Assembly (NCBI GenBank): GCA_009767595.1
Contig: VSDK01020522.1
Span: 120,771 to 184,770, forward strand
DNA: 64,000 bases
Reading direction: 5' to 3'
From: Symbiodinium kawagutii
Taxonomy: Eukaryota > Sar > Dinophyceae > Suessiales > Symbiodiniaceae
In this document: one piece after another, positions 32,501 to 43,575 of the stretch
Layout: the number at the start of each line of letters is the position of its first letter
Numbering within the stretch: the first letter of the stretch is position 1
Translations under genes and position numbers: made by a program
The notes under the pieces: generated by a model
Told to the model about the DNA's origin: nothing
Seen by the model: the letters and a program-made list of their open reading frames with translations, nothing else
Database searches by the model: none

Positions 32501-35500
32501 TGGATGGCTGGAGTTGGAAATTTGACACATGCACTCCAACAAATAGTAATAGTAGTAATAGCATACAGTAGATGATTCGACGGCTGTTTCTCCACTGTAG
32601 CTGTAGAGAATTTCGACGAAACTTTTTCGAAGCATTGAATGAGAAGTGTCGCCAGTGTGGGAAGTTTGAACTGACTGGTGGCTGAAGGCGCCTTATGCCG
32701 CCATCTTGGGTTGCGCTGACTCGCGGGCACCAATTGAAAAGGTCTTCGATGCTATGTGCCTTGGCAAACAACTTGAGATCAGACATCTACTTTTGATGAG
32801 GAAATAAATTCAATCTGCGACTTCAATATGACTGGACTTTTGGGGTCAGCATCCGGCGCAGATGATATCGTTTTTTTCCAAGGCCAGGGGACATCTTTGT
32901 GCTGCGCAACGCGGGCAACACCTGCACTCATGCTGAAGGTGTTTCAGCTGACAGGTTTTCATTTTGCTGTTGGACACAGCATTGGAAGGAGGAGAAGAGA
33001 TGGAGGATGAGAACCATTCTGATTTGCAAATATGAGTAAAAACTAGAAAGCTAGAGAATACTCAATGAACTCTAGAATTCCTAAGCCACTTTTCTAGGCT
33101 AAAGGTGCAAGTCTGGGTGAGAGAGAGGCCTGCAAGGAAGCTGCTTAGCACACCTGACACCTCCCTCCTTGTTGATTTACCCTGCACGCATCACCCAATC
33201 TCCTGGCCAAGCTTCATCCCACTAGCCATCCGTTTGTGCCAGGTAGTATGGTTGGAAGTTTGGAGTTTGCGACTGGAAAGTTAGGAACCTTGGCAGCGCT
33301 TTGAAGCCGTGTATTGGAGATGGACTTTGTGAGTGGAAGAGATGAATGCCCATTGAGATCAAGCATATCTATGCATATCTACCTATCTATACAAATACAT
33401 GTATATGTAGATATATATATATATATATACATATAGATACATACATATCTATATAGCATACTGGATGGGCCATCTCAGACAATCTGATCTGAGACCGCTT
33501 CAGACTTCTTCCTGTTTTGTCCTTTTCTGGCCATCGAGGATCTCGTTTGATCCTGGTGCTCGGGCACACCAAGTGCGGAGCAATCAACGGCGCCACCCAG
33601 GCACCATCCGAATCCACCCAGGCTTTTCACAATGCATCTCCTGTAACAGCAACAATGGACGAGCTTTTAGTGGGAAATCATCACTTGTTGGACTAGTTGG
33701 GGGCACCATTTGGTTGAAAGATTCGTATGAATCCTCTCAGTGAAAATATCCCAAGCGCAGAATACGGCTACACGGCTCTATACATCTCTACACAACTTTA
33801 AATAAACTCTGCACATCTCTACACATCTCGATACACTTTGTACCAGTACATCTCTACACATCTCTACACATCTCTCCACGTCATGGCGCATCTCTACACA
33901 TGTCTACACATCTCTACACATCTTTACACCTCTCTTCACATCTCTACACATGTCTACCGCATGTCTACCGCAAGCAACTGCAAGCACCCATGGACCCACT
34001 GGCAGCGCCCGCTGTCAGACCTACTTGGATGCTAAGAGTGACAGCACTGTGAGCTCCGCCCTGGAGGGTTTGCTGCGTGATCTCATGGAAGTTGCCGAGA
34101 CTCGAAAGGAAGTTGGACCTGTGGACCGGTCCGCTTGGGTTTGCAGTTGGGTTCCCACATGGGTTCCCACTTGCGTCTCCACTTGGGTCTCCACTTTGGA
34201 CAATGTGCTGCCCATTTTGATGCTAAGGTTGACCTCACCCACAGGCTTCATTTCCATCAGTTTGGATCTCTCATGGATCAAGAGAGTGGTAATGGAAAGG
34301 AGATTCAAGAGACGCTTGTACCCCAATCCCCGATGGAATTTGCGTCGGTGAGTGACACGCCAGTCTGGTTGCGCAGATCCTCCATCATATTTTTGATCAC
34401 TTGTGTCTATTTGTTTCGACGGGCAGGAAAAAACAGGTAAATGAGATGAGTTTGTGATGGGGGGCAGAAGCATCACAAGGACCATGAGAAACGGAGGAAA
34501 CTCACTAATTACTTCCTATTCAGTACAGAGGGAGATGGATAAGCATACTGTGTTCAGAAGAAGAACAATCTCAACAGAAAGAGGAAGAAGAAAAGGAGGA
34601 AGACTAGTCAGAGGAATAAGGAAACAAAAAGACGAAACACACTATCTACTGACTACTGTATTTAGTACAGAGAAAGATGGTTAAAAATAATTATAGAAGA
34701 ACAATCTGAAGAGAAAGAGGAAGAAGAACAGGCGGAAGCCTAGTCAGAGGAACAAGGAAACAAGAAAGCAGGAACACAAGAAGAAGAAGAAGAAGAAGAA
34801 GAAGAAGAAGAAGAAGAAGAAGAAGAAGAAGAAGAAGAAGACGAAGACGAAGAAGAAGAAGAAGAAGAAGAAGAAGAAGAAGGAGCAGGAGAAGGAGAAG
34901 GAGAAGGAGAAGGAGAAGGAGAAGGAGAAGGAGAAGGAGAAGAAGGAGACAAAGAAACAGACTAAGAAGCAGGGAAGAAGATTAGAAGCGGATGAAGAAG
35001 AAGAGGATGTGGATGCTGATGACGATGATAATGACATTGATGGTGATGAGGATGAATGTAGTGATCATGGCAAAGGGAGCTACTCGACTTGTGTGGACTG
35101 AATATGATGCAATGATAACTGTGGCATCCTATGGCATCCTATCGCGTCCTGTGGCATCCTATGGCATCCTATGGCATCCTGTGGCCTGCCGCTTCGATTA
35201 AGGAAAATGCAGCCAGCGATTTGGGCAGCAGCGACTTCGAGTCAGTGGCAAAACACGCAGTGAAAGTGAACGCAGCACGGTTTAGCAGCCATGTTTGGGG
35301 ATCTTGGAGGCACGTTTCTCCCCTTCCAAGCTTAAACCTCCATCCCCTCCATCCGCTCCATCCCCTCCATCCCCTCCATCCGCTCCATCCGCTCCATCCC
35401 CTCCATCCGCTCCATCCGCTCCATCCCTTACCAGTTTCATCGTTGCGCCGCATGTTCTCCAAGATGTATTTCCACATGACTCCTCACGGCTTTAGCTCAT

Positions 35501-36238
35501 GGGAATGAGATAGGTGAAGAGTCGCAACACAACACCGAGTCTCAAGATTTTGGAGCCATCCCAAGCGGTGTCCGAAGCTTCAGCTATGGTGGCGGTATTC
35601 AGCAACTTCTATTGTAGCTGAGTGGTGGAAGGTCCCCAGACAGGTAACCGAACCCTAGCAGCGGCAGCAGCTGCATCTTCAGGTATTTCATAGCATGAAA
35701 TTCCTCCTGAAGATCCTTGGCCGATAGTCTCTTCTGGTCATACTGATCACATTTGGTGACCCTTTTTGGCAGCTTTCTACTCAACACTTCAAAAACACCT
35801 GAAACCATTTGAGTATTGTGATTTGAGATGCCCTCGCAATAACCTTGAATAAGTAGATACTAAGTAGATCCTGTAAGGTCTTGTTTTTGGATCCTGGACG
35901 AAATAGTTAGCCCCAGCACACTCCTCAGGACATTGTGGGCAGCTAACTTGCCTTAAGTTAAAGCATTTGTGAGCCTGTACCTCTGATGCACGCATTGACC
36001 CAAGACAAATAGCAAGCTATTGCATGACTGCTATATTTGCAATCCTTCTTCTTGCTATGACTTGGCTGCTTTGCATTTGATGGCACATACATATGCACGC
36101 AGACACACACCACACTGATGGTGGACACCCATCACATTGCTCAGGTACAGTAAGACGATCCGTGACTTGGTGTCCAGTGGAAAGGTTGAGCTGCAAGGAG
36201 GGATTTACAACCTGGAGACAGGCGACTGGTTCGGCGAC
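26546..36238 (+). CDS. Beta-carbonic anhydrase module 1 (multi-exon)
   Basis: Exons seen: 26546-26606 (VRTAADCALGPSEAMKRLREG), 32688-32755 ([20 protein letters not shown]), 32883-32938 ([19 protein letters not shown]), 33243-33284 (GSMVGSLEFATGKL), 33539-33600 ([18 protein letters not shown]), 34019-34111 (TYLDAK...SALEGLLRDLMEVAE), 35203-35271 (SDLGSSDFESVAKHAVKVN), 35683-35711 (VFHSMKFLLK) and 36145-36238 (IRDLVSSGKVELQGGIYNLE). From 32688 on, all junction phases agree. The zinc ligands and the catalytic dyad (Cys, Asp-Arg in CADSR; His and Cys in GHTKC) are intact. Donors are GC at 26607, 33601 and 35272; GA at 33285 and 35712; the rest GT. The exon for the GNxRF segment between 26.6 and 32.7 kb was not found. 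The linkage of the first exon to the others across 6 kb is inferred. Confidence 0.75.
26667..26745. repeat. TAATG pentanucleotide array
   Basis: About 15 units of TAATG with some TAGTG. A second array of the same motif lies at 27624-27680, and the two bracket a block of small repeats. Confidence 0.9.
26746..27623. repeat. Block with recurrent GATGGCGCCATC-type motif and a duplicated 93-bp unit
   Basis: The words (T)AGATGGC and GCCATCTA recur about ten times on alternating strands, for example AGATGGCACCGCGCCATCT near 26979 with a 7-bp inverted repeat. A 93-bp stretch at 27075-27167 is repeated at 27236-27328 with only a few differences (161-bp period). No coding sequence is seen. Confidence 0.7.
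27624..27734. repeat. TAATG array followed by TATG and GACA/GATA runs
   Basis: The pentanucleotide array passes into TATG tetranucleotides and then GACAGA/GATAGA purine repeats. Confidence 0.85.
27735..32687. other. Long intronic region of CA module 1, nothing else recognised
   Basis: This stretch lies between the first and second recognised exons of module 1. Short ORFs on both strands lack recognisable domains. TA/TATG microsatellites occur near 30215-30245 and 31555-31640. The missing GNxRF exon of module 1 should be here. Confidence 0.4.
33780..33962. repeat. Minisatellite ACATCTCTAC
   Basis: About 17 imperfect copies of a 10-bp unit lie inside the intron before the TYLDAK exon of CA module 1. 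Frames reading through it give His-Leu-Ser-Thr runs without meaning. Confidence 0.85.
34139..34200. repeat. 15-bp repeat GGGTTCCCACATGGG/TCTCCACTTGGG
   Basis: Four imperfect copies lie shortly after the SALEGLL exon of module 1. Confidence 0.7.
34778..34946. repeat. GAA/GGAGAA purine microsatellite
   Basis: A strictly purine GAAGAA tract passes into GGAGAA. Poly-Ser and poly-Phe ORFs on the opposite strand are artefacts of it. Confidence 0.95.
35105..35186. repeat. GGCATCCTAT minisatellite
   Basis: About seven copies of a 10-bp unit end just before the exon at 35203. Confidence 0.85.
35337..35430. repeat. CTCCATCCC/CTCCATCCG 9-bp minisatellite
   Basis: About ten 9-bp units lie in the intron between two exons of CA module 1. 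The Pro-Ser frames are repeat translations. Confidence 0.9.
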
Positions 36239-36994
36239 GTCATCCTTTGTCATGGGACCGATGATTTACAATCTGCTTCCTTGGGATTGTTTCAGGGAAC
36301 CACCCAAACCTTCAAACATTGTGAATCTGGTCTGGCTATGTCTGCCATTTAGCTTGCGAACAAATTGTGGGACTCTCGAAGTGTGGATGTTGTGGAGATG
36401 CTTTTGTAGAGCGCAGGCCATGTGGATTTCCTCGGGAAGCACCCGGAGCAGGACAGACAACTTGAGGAGTTGCACTGAATGTATATGGTGCAATTCCGAG
36501 GCTCAGAACTACGCACTTAACTTGCGACACAGAGTTTTTCAGAAGTTTGCAGACTAATGGTAATTAGTGCAATAGCAGAACTCAATTCATGAGGTTTTCC
36601 GATGTTTTTCACAATGCCACAGGTCTTGTTCCATTCCGGCCCCTGTGATCCAGGATTTTCTGTTTGGATCCAAACTGGAACTGCCTCCATCCATGTTCGA
36701 GGACCAGTGGTCGCACCATGTATCAGGTTGAGAGTCGAGATTCGCTTCCGTGAGACAGACACTTTTCAGTCCTCGATGAAATGGCCGGATGAAACAGTGC
36801 GGGGTAGTGATGGTTGTTGGGATTTCAACTCCATCCGCTAAATTTGAGATGATTGAAGATCGGCTAGAAAGCTTTTCACAATGGTGAGACCACTTTGACT
36901 CCCACTGTGGCTGTAGCAATGGTCAAGCAGTTGAGGCTCACACAGGTAGGACAGCAAAGTCTGTAGCTAATTCCCTCATTTTCACACTGTGGAG

Positions 36995-39900
36995 GCTAAC
37001 AGGCCCACGTTTGTGCGAACAACGGAGTCCTCAGCGGTGTCACCCTTTGAAGCTCTGAAGATCCTGGAAGAAGGAAACAAGCGCCCCTCGGTTTGAGTCG
37101 GATCTTGATGTCATAGGAATCCTTTCCACCTCTGAATATGCTACAATATGCTACAACACTAGGAACCTGCGGTAGAATGCTGTATGGAGCTAAGCCCACG
37201 ACAGATTTTTTTCACTTGCTTTTAGGCTGCGTAGATTTGCGTGACAATGTCCGATGCTGGGGGCGTTCCTTCACTTCTTTCAACATATTTCCATATAGTT
37301 CCCAATATTTCCTAACATTTCCTAAAAATGTCGCAGCTCAACGATCCACAGCATTTTGGTTGGTATCTCTAGCACTCTCTCACACTTTCGAACAGTCATG
37401 CATTAGACTTAGAGATATGCATGCACAACTACGCATTGGATCATGGGAGACTTTCAAACCTCGTGCCATTTGCATTTAAGGATACCTCTTCCATTAAGAA
37501 AGCTTCAGCTGATATGGAAATTTGTAGTTTGACAAGTGACACATGCTTGGGACGCAAATCAAAGCCTCTGAGGCTACGTGATGGGCCGGGAATCCTAGTT
37601 GGGTAGCCGGCGTTGTGGCAGGGTGAATAAATTCAGGGACGAGGTTTGGGCTACAGTGGCTACAGTGTCCATTCACTTGGTGTACAGTGAGGGCATGGCT
37701 GAGAAGCACTTAACACAGACAGCTCAAAATGATGCGTGACATGCAGAATTGTTGGCAGCAGAACATTCCGTACTGACAAGGGAGCTACATAGATGTACTG
37801 ATGTACTGTACTTGCCGTCAGGTGCTCCAGGATGCAACGCCACACAGGTGTCTTGGCCTAGTGGTCTGAGTAGTCATTCTTGGAATCATCAGAACTAGAT
37901 CAGTATGCACTTCAATCAGTTACCAAGCCCAGTTGCCAAGTGAGGAAGTAAAAAAACTCGGTAGTAAGGAATTTAAAAAGGACTACCTCGACTTGAACCG
38001 CAGGTTGGGTTTACCTGGTAAAACGATAAGGAATTGAAAAAACCGATAACTCTCAGATCAGATGTTCATGTTAGTACATGTATCATCGTTGTTAAAAGTT
38101 ACCCCATTGTTTGGGCATGTAAAAAGATAAGGACTTAAAAAGACGATAACTCTGAAAGTACGTAATTCGATTTAAGCCCTGTTTTTTATTTTCCTCAAGG
38201 CCGCCTCAAGTGTTCTTTTATCTGTCTTGGTGTGTGGGTGGGTGCTTTACTTGATATGAATTTTTGTAGCGCTCCTTTTGGGTTTCTAAGAAGTTATCAG
38301 TGGATCAGGGTCCTCATACAGCAAGTAAAATTCGCTGGACTCAAAGGCCCAGCTGTCTCTGGTTTCCTTTCCAGAATGATCCTTGGATGCTTTCCGTTCT
38401 GTGATAGAGGTGATAGTCTGCACCGAAACCTGAACATTGCAGGAGACAGATGCTTTTGAAGAGATTTCGAAACAAAGCAAGCAGGTACAGTCACCCAGTG
38501 GTCACCCAGTGGTTACCCAGGACATGCGAAAGGCTTTGGTGGATAAAGGTCAAGCACCTCATGCTGCTATCGTTGGATGTTCCTGTGCATGCAACTGCTG
38601 CTGGAGGAGCTCTTTGGGTTTGGAGCTTTTGGTTACACGTTTGGTACCCGTAGAATGCCGTAGAATCCCGTGGATTGAACCCACAAATGACCAAGGGATC
38701 CTACAGGTTGAGATGATTGTTTGGCAATGGGAGAAGAATCTACTGCAGTCATGCGGCAATCTTGCAAACCAGTGATGAATGGATGGGGAATAATGGTTAG
38801 CCAATGGTTTATAAAGGGTACACTTTGAGGATGAGTTCTAGTCACAAATTTAACAATCAGTCTTCAACCATTTCCCAGATAAACACTGTATTGCTTAAAC
38901 GTGGTGTTGCAACACTAAAAACGGATGGCTTTGTTCGAGACTGGCTCGCCATCATGTCAACACTTCCAAGGTTCTGACTCTCGGGCTCCCATTGAGACAG
39001 TCTTTGATGCAATGCCTGGAGATCTTTTTGTGTGGCTTGACTTGGCACCGTGCAGACCAACAGTTAGAGTCAGACAATGCTCAGCATCACAAAGAACATG
39101 CACGAAAAGCAACAAATTTTCCAACTTGATTAGATGTAGAGAACTCGTATCGTTCACCTAAACATGTTGCATGCCGGGAACAGACTAGCACCTCCTTTGA
39201 TTTCCCAAGTGGACTAAGCAAATGGACATCATTTCCCGCGGTTGCGGGATTCTTTGACAGTTCACCTGGTGCTCCCTTAGGTTGCGCAATGCAGGAAACA
39301 CTTGCACCCATGCAGAAGGTGCGCAGGGAGGAATCGTTCGCATGAATAAGTGATCTAGACATTTAGAGATTGGGATCCATTTGGGATTAAGGTACAGGTG
39401 ACCGTTTCTTTGGAGGCTGTTAGGCACAACAACTCGACGAATGATTGTGGATCTTAGGCACCACAGATTCCAGCACCGGCTGTAGTTCTTGTAGTGAGAC
39501 GTTCTAGGTGCAGGCTTGTTGAGTCTTTTCTAATGTGTCCTGATGTCTTTCGAGGAAGCACTGTGGGCAGTTTGGAATTCTGTGTTGGAAAACTTGGAGC
39601 CTTTTCTGCAAGGTGATTGGCCTTTGTTGTGCGATGATGAGGAAGATGAGGATAGATGAGGTTTGAAGACAAATTAAGCAGATGATACTTTTGCCAGAGA
39701 TAGGCGCAGGGTTGGCGACCTTTTCTCCAATCCAAGAGTCCTTTGGCAGATGCCGAACCTCTAATCCTCTTTGTGCTTGGCCCCTTGAAACATAGTGCTC
39801 CTTCATGGAAAGAGAACTGATCCACACATAGCTGTTCGTAAGAGAATGTCCTGAGGAAGTCGATTGATTCTGGTCATGGGCCACACGAGTTGCGGTGCCA

Positions 39901-41703
39901 TCAATGGAGCCACGAAGACTTACTTGGCCGACAAGACTTCTGCGACCAGAGCAGCTTGACTCAGCATAGTCAGTGACAGAGTTCACAGACCTTGCGGTGG
40001 ACCAGCTCGTTTGCAGAGGGAATGTCGTTGACAGATTTACAACTGCCGATTTGTTCCCACGTAGCGTTTGCAGCTTGACCCTGATGCCAAGGCGGAGCCT
40101 TCCTGTGCTCTGGAAGGATTGCTGTTCGGATTGACCAAAGTGGCCCGAGACGCCTCCGAGGTGGGAAGATTGGCCCTTTGGTTCGAACAAACAATCTTCT
40201 TTAATCAGCGGGTTCAGCTTCAGATTGTGCTGCACTTCCGTTTTCTTGACAACATTGAAAGGATGCAGCATTGTTGTTTGGGGTAATCTCAGAGGGTCTC
40301 CATTGCTTTCCATATCTTTTCATGCCGGCCAGGACGCAAGGTCCTCAGCATCTCTTTGCCTCTGAAATTCATTCCCTCTCTTCTGCCATGGTCAAAGTCC
40401 CCACTATATATTTTGTCATTATTTTCTCAAGTTAAGGTTTGCCCCAAGTTGACGGTGTTGCACCGGATCGTGACGTGAAAGACTTGAAAGGAACATCATC
40501 AGACTGCTTCTTACACCGAACCATCAACTGATGGCAATAGTATGTCTACTCATAGTATTGGAGCTATTGATACTATGCAGCAATAGTAGAATATAGTATA
40601 TATGTATCGCAATAGTTCATACATATTATTACATTTCTCTTTCTCTCTCTCTATATACTGTATATATATATATATATCTCTGTGGCGCGAGCGTATTCAA
40701 TCGTATGCAGTCACACTGCAACATCGCTCTCCAGGAACTGGGGCCGAAGGCCACTGAAGAGCAGCTTGCTGCGCACGCAGTCAAGGTGAGGCACAGAAAA
40801 TAACGAAACATTTGACAAACTGTGTCCTCTGAAAAAAAAGATCTGCAAATTGTTTGGAAAACGAGTCTTGAGAGGCGTTCTGTGAGTGTTTGGAACATCT
40901 TGGAACTTTACTTTCGTTTTTTCGCTGTAGCAGCAACTAGCTGCATCATCCAAGGTACGGTACTGACAAGTCATCAATAATCAGCTGCATGACAACTATG
41001 TGCAGTGGAATCTTCGAGCTGAACATTCAACAGATTGCATCAGACTTGCTGTCTGAATATGTTTGAATGCAGTCAGGTCAATGTCTTTCACAGCATGAAC
41101 TTCTTGCTCAAGTTCAGCCAGCCCATCAGGGACCTGCCAGCTGAGAAAGCAGCGACAGAAACGACCCCGACCAACGAACGACCAACGAACGACCAACGAA
41201 CGACCAACGAATGACCAACGAACGACCAACGAACGAACAGAAACATTTGGAGTTTTCCTTTGCGTGTTCACATCATGTTCACACGACCAACACTTTGTGA
41301 AGCACCGACTTTTCCAACCTTTGTGTTCACACATCTTCGGGCAATTTGGCGTCTTGCCTTTTCTCGATTTCCGATTGGCACTCGGGTTTGCAAAGTCGAC
41401 AAGTGCAGGACCTCGTTGCCAAGGGCGAGCTGGAAATCCAAGGTGAGACAGTGGCAGAGTTGTTGATTGGACATTACACAAACACAGTTGAACGGATTAC
41501 TTCAAAAGCTGAACATACATCCATTGGGTCCATTGAACCAAACCATGAAGCGCCGCCATTCCTCTTCACCACACTTCTGCATGCCCTTCTTACATCTTCT
41601 CACCCTTAAAGTCGTTCTTGGCCTTTGAACAGGTGCTATTTACAACTTGGAGTCGGGCCAGGTGCAGTTTTTGGGACGATCACCTCAGCAGGCAGGAGCT
41701 TCG
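36995..41703 (+). CDS. Beta-carbonic anhydrase module 2 (multi-exon)
   Basis: Exons: 36995-37073 (FVRTTESSAVSPFEALKILE), about 38443-38578 (ends DMRKALVDKGQAPHAAIVG), 38971-39031 (SDSRAPIETVFDAMPGDLFV), 39281-39318 ([12 protein letters not shown]), 39555-39596 (GSTVGSLEFCVGKL), 39856-39941 (LILVMGHTSCGAINGATK and TYLADK), 40092-40160 (SCALEGLLFGLTKVARDASE), 40735-40785 (ELGPKATEEQLAAHAVK), 41077-41116 (VNVFHSMNFLLKF), 41395-41442 (QVQDLVAKGELEIQ) and 41633-41703 (GAIYNLESGQVQFLGRSPQQ). The active-site Cys codon is split by the intron 38579-38970: GGAT plus GTTCTGAC gives Gly-Cys-Ser-Asp. All later phases agree. Zinc ligands (CSDSR, GHTSC) are intact. An 11-bp tandem repeat disturbs the frame at about 38489-38520. 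Donors include GA (37074, 39597) and GC (39942). Confidence 0.8.
37074..38442. other. Intronic region in CA module 2
   Basis: I see no recognised exon or gene. Imperfect repeats of GATAAGGA...CGATAACTCT lie near 38024-38063 and 38109-38155. Confidence 0.4.
41169..41238. repeat. 11-bp minisatellite GACCAACGAAC
   Basis: Six near-identical 11-bp units lie in the intron after the VNVFHSMNF exon of module 2. Confidence 0.9.
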
Positions 41704-43575
41704 GTACAGACACTGACACTCAATTGTTTTTCTGAGGATATTAAAAAATCATGATGAATCTTGTATAGATCATGATACGTAGAAATCTAATGAAATATGA
41801 AGGATGTACAGATGATGTAGTTATTATATACCAGAGTTTTCTTTCTTGCAAGGTGCTTGAACTTGAATGCGGGGAGCTTGTCCAAGCCAAGGGAATCTGG
41901 TCATTGAGTTGTAGTGCGAAAACAATCCATATAGCATTTCAGAGGCAGACGTGCCGACTCAGGATGCCATTAGAATGAATGAGATGTGCACAGTGCACTG
42001 TTGCATGTTCATGTACATCCACTGCACCAACAGCATTACACAATCCCTTTTTGCAGCCTTTTACTTGTTACATCGCTGGCACATGACTTTGGTATCCCTA
42101 TCCTGCAGCACTCTGGGCCAGTGCCAGGATGAACTCTTGTCCTCCAAAATGAACCTTGGACAGTTGGAGAGAGTGTGGCGTGGTCATTTCTATCGCTAAT
42201 GCAATTGTAGACAATGTCTTGACATGGGCAACTCGAAACCAAAGTTTGGTATGTTGCATTCGGAGCCACACCTAAATCAGTCGACCCCAAAGTCTCAATC
42301 TGTACTAATCCATAATCTCTATTGCGGGAGAATATTTCAACACTTCATTGAAACAAATTGTCCGCAACCCGGACATTTGCCCACCAATGATGAGGCACTG
42401 CAATGGAGGATTTTGTGCAAGGTCAAAGTGGTTTAGAAAAGTTGCAAAAAAACACTGGCTATACGCAGTGATTTGTGTTTTTGGTTTTTAGGCTTTATGG
42501 TTTTCGGTTTTGGGGTTTTAGAGTTTAGCGTTTTACTGTTTCAGGTTTCAGGTTTAGGGTTTACCGGTTTAGGGTCTGTCAACTTAGAAACGTTGTCGGC
42601 CCTATGCAGGACTTTGAGAGTAGGGATAGCCTTCCTCTTGCGGGCGGGCAAACGTCAGGGTTGCAGCAAACAAATTGAAAAACAAAGGCATTGATCACAA
42701 CCTGGTGCTCTTGTGCCTTTTAGCTTCGCTCCAAGGTATGTGCCACCCAGCGTGGCTGGTGCTTCCGATTCCTCTGTGCTCTTCGGACGCCACGGAGTGC
42801 GAACGCCAGAGGCGCCATGACTCGCTGTTCCAACGAAAGGTTGAAAAATACGACAAAGGATCAGTGGAAGACAAGTGGTCACCTGGTCTACAGATGTCTA
42901 CAGTGGTACTCGCAAGTCTCTTTCAGTGGTCTTATCATGTCTTACCACTCTCCCGTGGTTCAAAACAAACAAAGAAACAATTGTATGAGGTCACGATAAT
43001 TTACTCAACATATGAGAAAGTCACTCAAAAATACAGAGATAGGTGCAGAGAAAGGTTTCCCAAAGCTTTTTGCAGCAAGCTCAGAGACATTAGATTCTAC
43101 TTACAAATGATCTTGTTGCTTTGCAATGTCTTGATTGGTACCTGGCAAACAGGTCAGAGCCCAAGATTCAGGAATGTTTACAAAAAGCTGCTGCAGTGGA
43201 CGGTAGTTTGCCAAACCTGCAGTGTCAGCTTCAAGCAACCCACATTTCACATTTTCCACAAAAAGGACTCCGTAAACACACTCAGTTTGAGAATCTTCAG
43301 CCACAAAATTTCCGTGCGAAATGTCGCTGGATACTTTTGATGTGCGCACACTCTCAACCCAGTAGCTGCATGACAGAACAGTGCTTTTCTTTCAACTTGG
43401 AGCCACAAGACCATTTGAACTGCCCATAGAGTATACACATGTATACACAAACACTATGAAATGCTCAGATTATGTACAAGTACAGATGCTGAATAAGCAT
43501 GAAGAAGTGCTTGTGGATGCTTGTGGTGGATCTTTTACAGATCTAATTTGTGTTTCACCGCGCCACGGCTTTGCC
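41704..43575. other. Intronic/intergenic region before the DeSI-like gene
   Basis: No recognised exon. A degenerate TTTAGG/GGTTTTT-like stretch (GTTTTAGGCTTTATGGTTTT...) runs from about 42475 to 42575 and is loosely telomere-like, but it is not a clean repeat. Short ORFs have no recognisable domain. Confidence 0.4.

Noticed and set aside
34740-35037. Poly-Ser and poly-Phe ORFs on the minus strand
   Set aside because: They are produced by the GAA/GGAGAA purine tract.
42475-42575. Telomere-like TTTAGGG stretch
   Set aside because: The units are irregular and few, so it is at most a degenerate relic.
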